From positions 1 through 5,197 of the forward strand of contig DASSBJ010000108.1 in the NCBI GenBank assembly GCA_035698885.1: a DNA stretch of 5,197 nt. Direction: 5' to 3'. A program made the position numbers and the translations under genes. Position 1 is the stretch's first letter. Each line of letters opens with the position of its first letter. Source of the DNA: VRUE01 sp035698885. Lineage in GTDB: Bacteria > Actinomycetota > Thermoleophilia > Solirubrobacterales > 70-9. This document shows positions 1 through 5,197 of the stretch, one piece after another. The notes under the pieces are model-generated. The model was not told the origin of the DNA. It did not search any database and saw only the letters and a list, made by a program, of their open reading frames with translations.

Positions 1-1780
<1,780 letters not shown>

Positions 1781-1784
<4 letters not shown>

Positions 1785-3127
1785 GTCCGAACCAGGGTGG
1801 GAAAGGGACTGGCAAGGGAGCGGGAGGCAAAGCCTCCGGCCCTGCCGCCGTGCGCCGCCTCGGCCTGATCGCCTTCGGCGCCGCCTTCGTCGTCCTCTTC
1901 GTGGTCGTCGCGATCGCCGAGGGCGTCGGCAGCCCGAGCGTTCCTTCGGGCGACGTGGCCCTGGTCGAGAGCGTCCCCAGCGAAGTGGGCGAGGTGACGC
2001 AGGCCAGGTTCGACCACGCGCTCGAGCTGGCTTCAAAGCAGGGCGGCGAAAAAAAGGTCCCCAAGCCCGGCAGCGCCAAATACGACGAACTGAAGGAAAC
2101 GGCGCTCAACGCCCTCTTCGAAGCGATCTGGCTGCAGGGTCAGGGCGAAGAATGGGGCATCACGGTCGACGAACAGGAAATCGCCAAGGAACTGAAGAAA
2201 CTGAAGAAGGAAAGCTTCAAATCCGAAAAGGAATACAAGGAATTCCTCAAGGAATCGGGCTATAACAAGGACGACGTCAACGAACGGGTGAAGCTGCAGA
2301 TCCTCAGCACGAAACTGCAGGAACAGCTCAAAGAACAGGCGCCGCAGCCGAGCAAGAGCCAGATCGAAAGCTATTACGAGGCGGCGAAGGCGAGCCAGTT
2401 CACGCAGAAACCGACGCGGACCGTGCGCGTGGTCGTCAACAAACGGATGCAGAAGGCCGAAGCAGCGCTGAAGGCGCTGCAGAAAGACGACTCGGCGAAG
2501 AACTGGAAAGAGGTCGCCAAGAAGTACTCCGAAGACCCGACCTCGAAAGAAAACGGCGGCCTCAAAGAAGGCGTCCAGGAAGGCATCGAAGAAGAACCGC
2601 TCGGCGCGGACATCTTCGGCGCCGACGAAGGCCAGGTGATCGGCCCGGTCAAGACCAAAGCCGGCTACACGGTCTTCGAGGTCGAGAACAGCACGCCGGA
2701 AAAAACGCAGAGCCTGAAAGAAGTCGAAAGCCAGATCCAGGCCACGCTGGCGCAGCGCGAAGAACAGGAATACTTCGCCGGCTTCGTCGAAAACTTCAGC
2801 ACCAAATGGACCCAGCGGACCCACTGCGCGGATGGCTACGTGACCGAACGGTGCGCCAGCTACAAGGGAAGCGGCCACGCCAAAACGGCGCCCGAAGCCT
2901 GCTACGAAGCCAACCCCAAAGGCGGCCTGCCGGAAGCCTGCCCGGCCCCGGTCAGCCAGCTGGTTCCGGCGATGCCCGGCAGCGTGACGCCGCTGGAACC
3001 GAAAGGCAAACCGCTGGCTCAGCGGCCGCGTCCCGCCGGGGAAGAAAAAGAAGAAGGCGCGGCCGGCCTCGAAGGGCTGCCGGAAGGCGCGATTCCGCCA
3101 ACTGAAGCGCCGCCGGCGGGCGAATAG
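1781..3127 (+). CDS. Membrane-anchored SurA/PrsA-like foldase with degenerate parvulin domain
   Basis: Likely a chaperone for exported proteins, anchored in the membrane and facing outward; 448 residues from the GTG at 1781. Visible: Gly/Lys-rich start, RR then a membrane segment (about 27-46) with no lipobox, a Lys/Glu-rich helical SurA-N-like region (about 65-195), and a parvulin-like domain (about 211-303) recognised from VAKKYSEDP, NGGL, the IFGADEGQVIGPVKTKAGY stretch and VFEVE. The two histidines usual in parvulins (HILV and GYH) are replaced by Arg216 and Thr297, so isomerase activity is doubtful. The tail has Cys349, 358, 374 and 387 and is then Pro/Glu-rich. The GTG overlaps the mfd stop and lacks a Shine-Dalgarno. 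The only other upstream start, ATG 1646, would overlap mfd by 139 nt and add an Arg-rich extension, probably an mfd shadow. Glu is GAA in 48 of 56 codons, unlike its neighbours. Family call firm; catalysis and client proteins unknown. Confidence 0.85.
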
Positions 3128-3136
3128 CGCCCTTCG

Positions 3137-3151
3137 CGCCCGTCACGGGCG
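3137..3151 (+). repeat. Hairpin in the foldase-eno spacer
   Basis: CGCCCG TCA CGGGCG is a perfect 6-bp GC stem with a 3-nt loop, 9 nt after the foldase stop. No T-run follows, so it is a poor intrinsic terminator. It lies where the -35/-10 spacer of the proposed eno promoter would be. It could be a 3'-end stabiliser of the upstream mRNA, an operator-like site, or chance in GC-rich DNA. Confidence 0.45.
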
Positions 3152-3155
3152 TCGA

Positions 3156-3161
3156 TAGACT
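3156..3161 (+). promoter_or_regulatory. Putative -10 hexamer TAGACT for eno
   Basis: TAGACT fits TANNNT and ends 9 nt before the enolase GTG, the same spacing as at the foldase gene. Both sites read GATANNCT when the two bases before the hexamer are included. A -35 at 17-bp spacing (TTCGCG, 3133-3138) is weak. The first TAG of the hexamer is also an in-frame stop that prevents a longer enolase. Absence of a Shine-Dalgarno supports a leaderless or very short-leader mRNA. Confidence 0.42.
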
Positions 3162-3170
3162 GGCGCGCCC

Positions 3171-4466
<1,296 letters not shown>

Positions 4467-4469
4467 ATG

Positions 4470-4474
4470 AAGGA
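4470..4474 (+). promoter_or_regulatory. Possible Shine-Dalgarno AAGGA for ftsB, distant
   Basis: AAGGA is the only Shine-Dalgarno-like motif between the eno stop and the ftsB start. Linearly it is 29 nt from the ATG, too far. With the 19-nt hairpin at 4484-4502 folded, 10 nt remain (4475-4483 plus 4503), within the usual range. It also abuts an ATG at 4475 with no spacing, too close to serve that codon well. Confidence 0.35.
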
Positions 4475-4483
4475 ATGCGGCGC

Positions 4484-4502
4484 CCGGCAGCGTAGCTGCC
4501 GG
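4484..4502 (+). promoter_or_regulatory. 8-bp hairpin immediately upstream of ftsB start
   Basis: CCGGCAGC GTA GCTGCCGG is a perfect 8-bp stem with a 3-nt loop that ends 1 nt before the ATG at 4504. It occupies the place where a ribosome binding site would normally be. No T-run follows, so it is unlikely to be an intrinsic terminator. If it folds, it would either block initiation or shorten the effective distance from the AAGGA at 4470-4474 to the ATG from 29 to 10 nt. Confidence 0.6.
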
Positions 4503-4503
4503 T

Positions 4504-4884
4504 ATGGCGACCCGTTCACGGCCGGCGCGCAGGACCGCCTCGAAGGCGAAACGACGTCCAGCCGCCCGCCGCCGTCCGGGCCCGCGCCGTGGCGGCAGCC
4601 GGATCAGATGGGACCGGGTGGGGCGGATCGCGCTGACCCTGGTCCTCGCCGCGGTGCTCTACTCCTACCTCAACCCGGCGATCGACTTCGTCAAGACCTA
4701 CACCGCGACGACCGCGGCCAAAGCGGAGCTGCACGAGAAGCTGCGCGAAAACAAGCGCCTGCACCGCCGCGTGCAGACGGCCGACGACCCGATGGTGATC
4801 GACCGCAAGGCGCGGTTGCAGGGCATGGTCGCCGAAGGCGAGACGCCGATCGTCGTGCACGGCCTCAGCGGCGGCCAGGGCTAG
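4504..4884 (+). CDS. ftsB: Septum formation initiator, FtsB/DivIC family
   Basis: A small bitopic division protein of the FtsB/DivIC family, which with FtsL and FtsQ/DivIB links the cytoplasmic division machinery to septal wall synthesis. It has 126 residues: a very basic cytoplasmic tail (residues 1-41, with 15 Arg and 2 Lys), one membrane segment (about 41-62, followed closely by DFVKTY), an outward heptad-like coiled coil (about 64-92, with AELHEKLRENKRLHRRV), and the family's closing motif DDPMVIDRKARLQGMV then GETPIVV. Start: ATG 4504 is the only start codon after the in-frame TGA at 4468. Its initiation region is odd, with a hairpin ending 1 nt before the ATG and the nearest AAGGA 29 nt upstream. 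The eno-ftsB order is common in actinobacteria and also occurs elsewhere. The family is confident; the choice between the names FtsB and DivIC is convention. Confidence 0.9.
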   Translation: MATRSRPARRTASKAKRRPAARRRPGPRRGGSRIRWDRVGRIALTLVLAAVLYSYLNPAIDFVKTYTATTAAKAELHEKLRENKRLHRRVQTADDPMVIDRKARLQGMVAEGETPIVVHGLSGGQG

Positions 4885-4895
4885 CGACCCTCTCC

Positions 4896-4900
4896 GGAGG
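4896..4900 (+). promoter_or_regulatory. Strong Shine-Dalgarno for the 3'-most membrane protein
   Basis: GGAGG lies 5 nt before the GTG at 4906 and decides this start. It forms half of the 8-nt palindrome CTCCGGAG (4892-4899), too short to imply control by itself. It is the only gene start in the window with a normally placed, strong Shine-Dalgarno. Confidence 0.7.
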
Positions 4901-4905
4901 CACCG

Positions 4906-5197
4906 GTGGTTAGCGCCGGCTCCTACATCCTCAGCGCCGCCCTGCTGGCCCTCCTGGTCCTCTCCCTGGGATTCTCGGCGTTCGGGCTCAGGCGGATGCT
5001 CATGCCGGCCTGGGAGGGCGCGCCTGCCAGGCTCGTGGAGGCGGTCGTCGCGATTGCGCTGCTGATTTGGCTCTCTGAGCTTCTGGGCGTTGTCGATTTG
5101 CTCTATGCCGGGGCGTTGGTCGCCGCGGCCGTGGTTCTGGCGGCAGCGGTCGCTGTCGGCCCGAGGGTCCTGTCGCGGGGTGGGGGTCCCGGCGGGT
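4906..5197 (+). CDS. Multi-spanning membrane protein, N-terminal part (runs off right edge)
   Basis: A GTG start at 4906 is preceded by GGAGG at 4896-4900 with 5-nt spacing, the best ribosome binding site in the window, and the frame stays open to the end (97 codons). The visible protein begins VSAGSYILSAALLALLVL and has about three hydrophobic segments: residues 5-27, 43-61 and 64-85. A short loop with RR and the motif MPAWEGAPARLVEA lies between the first two. The visible part ends in an RVLSRGGGPGG loop. It follows ftsB by 21 nt in the same reading phase and is probably cotranscribed. It has more A/T-ending codons than eno (15 of 97). I do not recognise the family. Large membrane glycosyltransferases or polymerases can begin this way, but nothing catalytic is visible here. 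That it is a real gene is likely; its function is unknown. Confidence 0.75.
   Translation, partial: MVSAGSYILSAALLALLVLSLGFSAFGLRRMLMPAWEGAPARLVEAVVAIALLIWLSELLGVVDLLYAGALVAAAVVLAAAVAVGPRVLSRGGGPGG

Noticed and set aside
1823..1837. Perfect 6-bp hairpin GGAGGC AAA GCCTCC early in the foldase gene
   Set aside because: No T-run for termination and too far (22 nt) from the GTG at 1850 to be its Shine-Dalgarno; a short GC stem like this is easily chance at this base composition.
1850..1852. GTG at 1850 as an alternative foldase start just before the membrane segment
   Set aside because: No properly spaced Shine-Dalgarno or TANNNT box, whereas GTG 1781 has both the overlap with the mfd stop and the -10-like hexamer.
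2033..2878. Antisense open frame of 281 codons opposite the foldase gene
   Set aside because: Its Phe-rich product is the complement of the many GAA codons on the sense strand. It has no recognisable domain, while the sense frame has clear ones.
4467..4913. Frame starting at the ATG that directly follows the eno stop, 148 codons
   Set aside because: It overlaps ftsB in another frame and its product is low-complexity Arg/Gly/Pro, whereas the ftsB frame has a membrane segment, coiled coil and family motif.

Overview
The window is about 70% G+C, very dense in genes, and read entirely on the + strand. Gene content and order (mfd, a membrane-anchored SurA/PrsA-like foldase, eno, an FtsB/DivIC division protein, then a multi-spanning membrane protein) suggest a high-GC actinobacterium. 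The foldase in this position and the style of the C-terminal half of Mfd fit the class Thermoleophilia (Solirubrobacterales or relatives). That placement rests on remembered family sequences and not on a search. No mobile element, CRISPR array, tRNA or rRNA is visible, and I found no defence or other accessory system.

Layout: 1-1784 is the 3' half of mfd (transcription-repair coupling factor), open at the left edge. Its stop overlaps by 4 nt (GTGA) the best start of a 448-residue foldase-like protein (1781-3127) with an N-terminal membrane anchor, a SurA-N-like helical region, a degenerate parvulin domain and a four-cysteine, proline-rich tail. A 43-nt spacer leads to a complete enolase (3171-4466). 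A 37-nt spacer with a perfect 8-bp hairpin leads to ftsB (4504-4884). After 21 nt with a good Shine-Dalgarno, a membrane protein begins at 4906 and runs off the right edge. No stretch over 300 nt lacks a gene.

The genes are housekeeping: repair at stalled RNA polymerase, folding of exported proteins, glycolysis and septum assembly. The interest is in how they are built and started. (1) mfd looks mosaic. Its first 281 visible codons resemble alphaproteobacterial Mfd and have 33 A/T-ending codons. The next 301 resemble Thermoleophilia Mfd and have 7. (2) The foldase and enolase GTG starts both lack a Shine-Dalgarno and both lie exactly 9 nt after a TANNNT -10-like hexamer, which suggests leaderless or near-leaderless transcripts. 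(3) The foldase gene uses GAA for 48 of 56 Glu codons, whereas eno uses GAA for 1 of 42. (4) The ftsB start sits 1 nt after a hairpin which, if folded, would bring a distant AAGGA to normal Shine-Dalgarno spacing.
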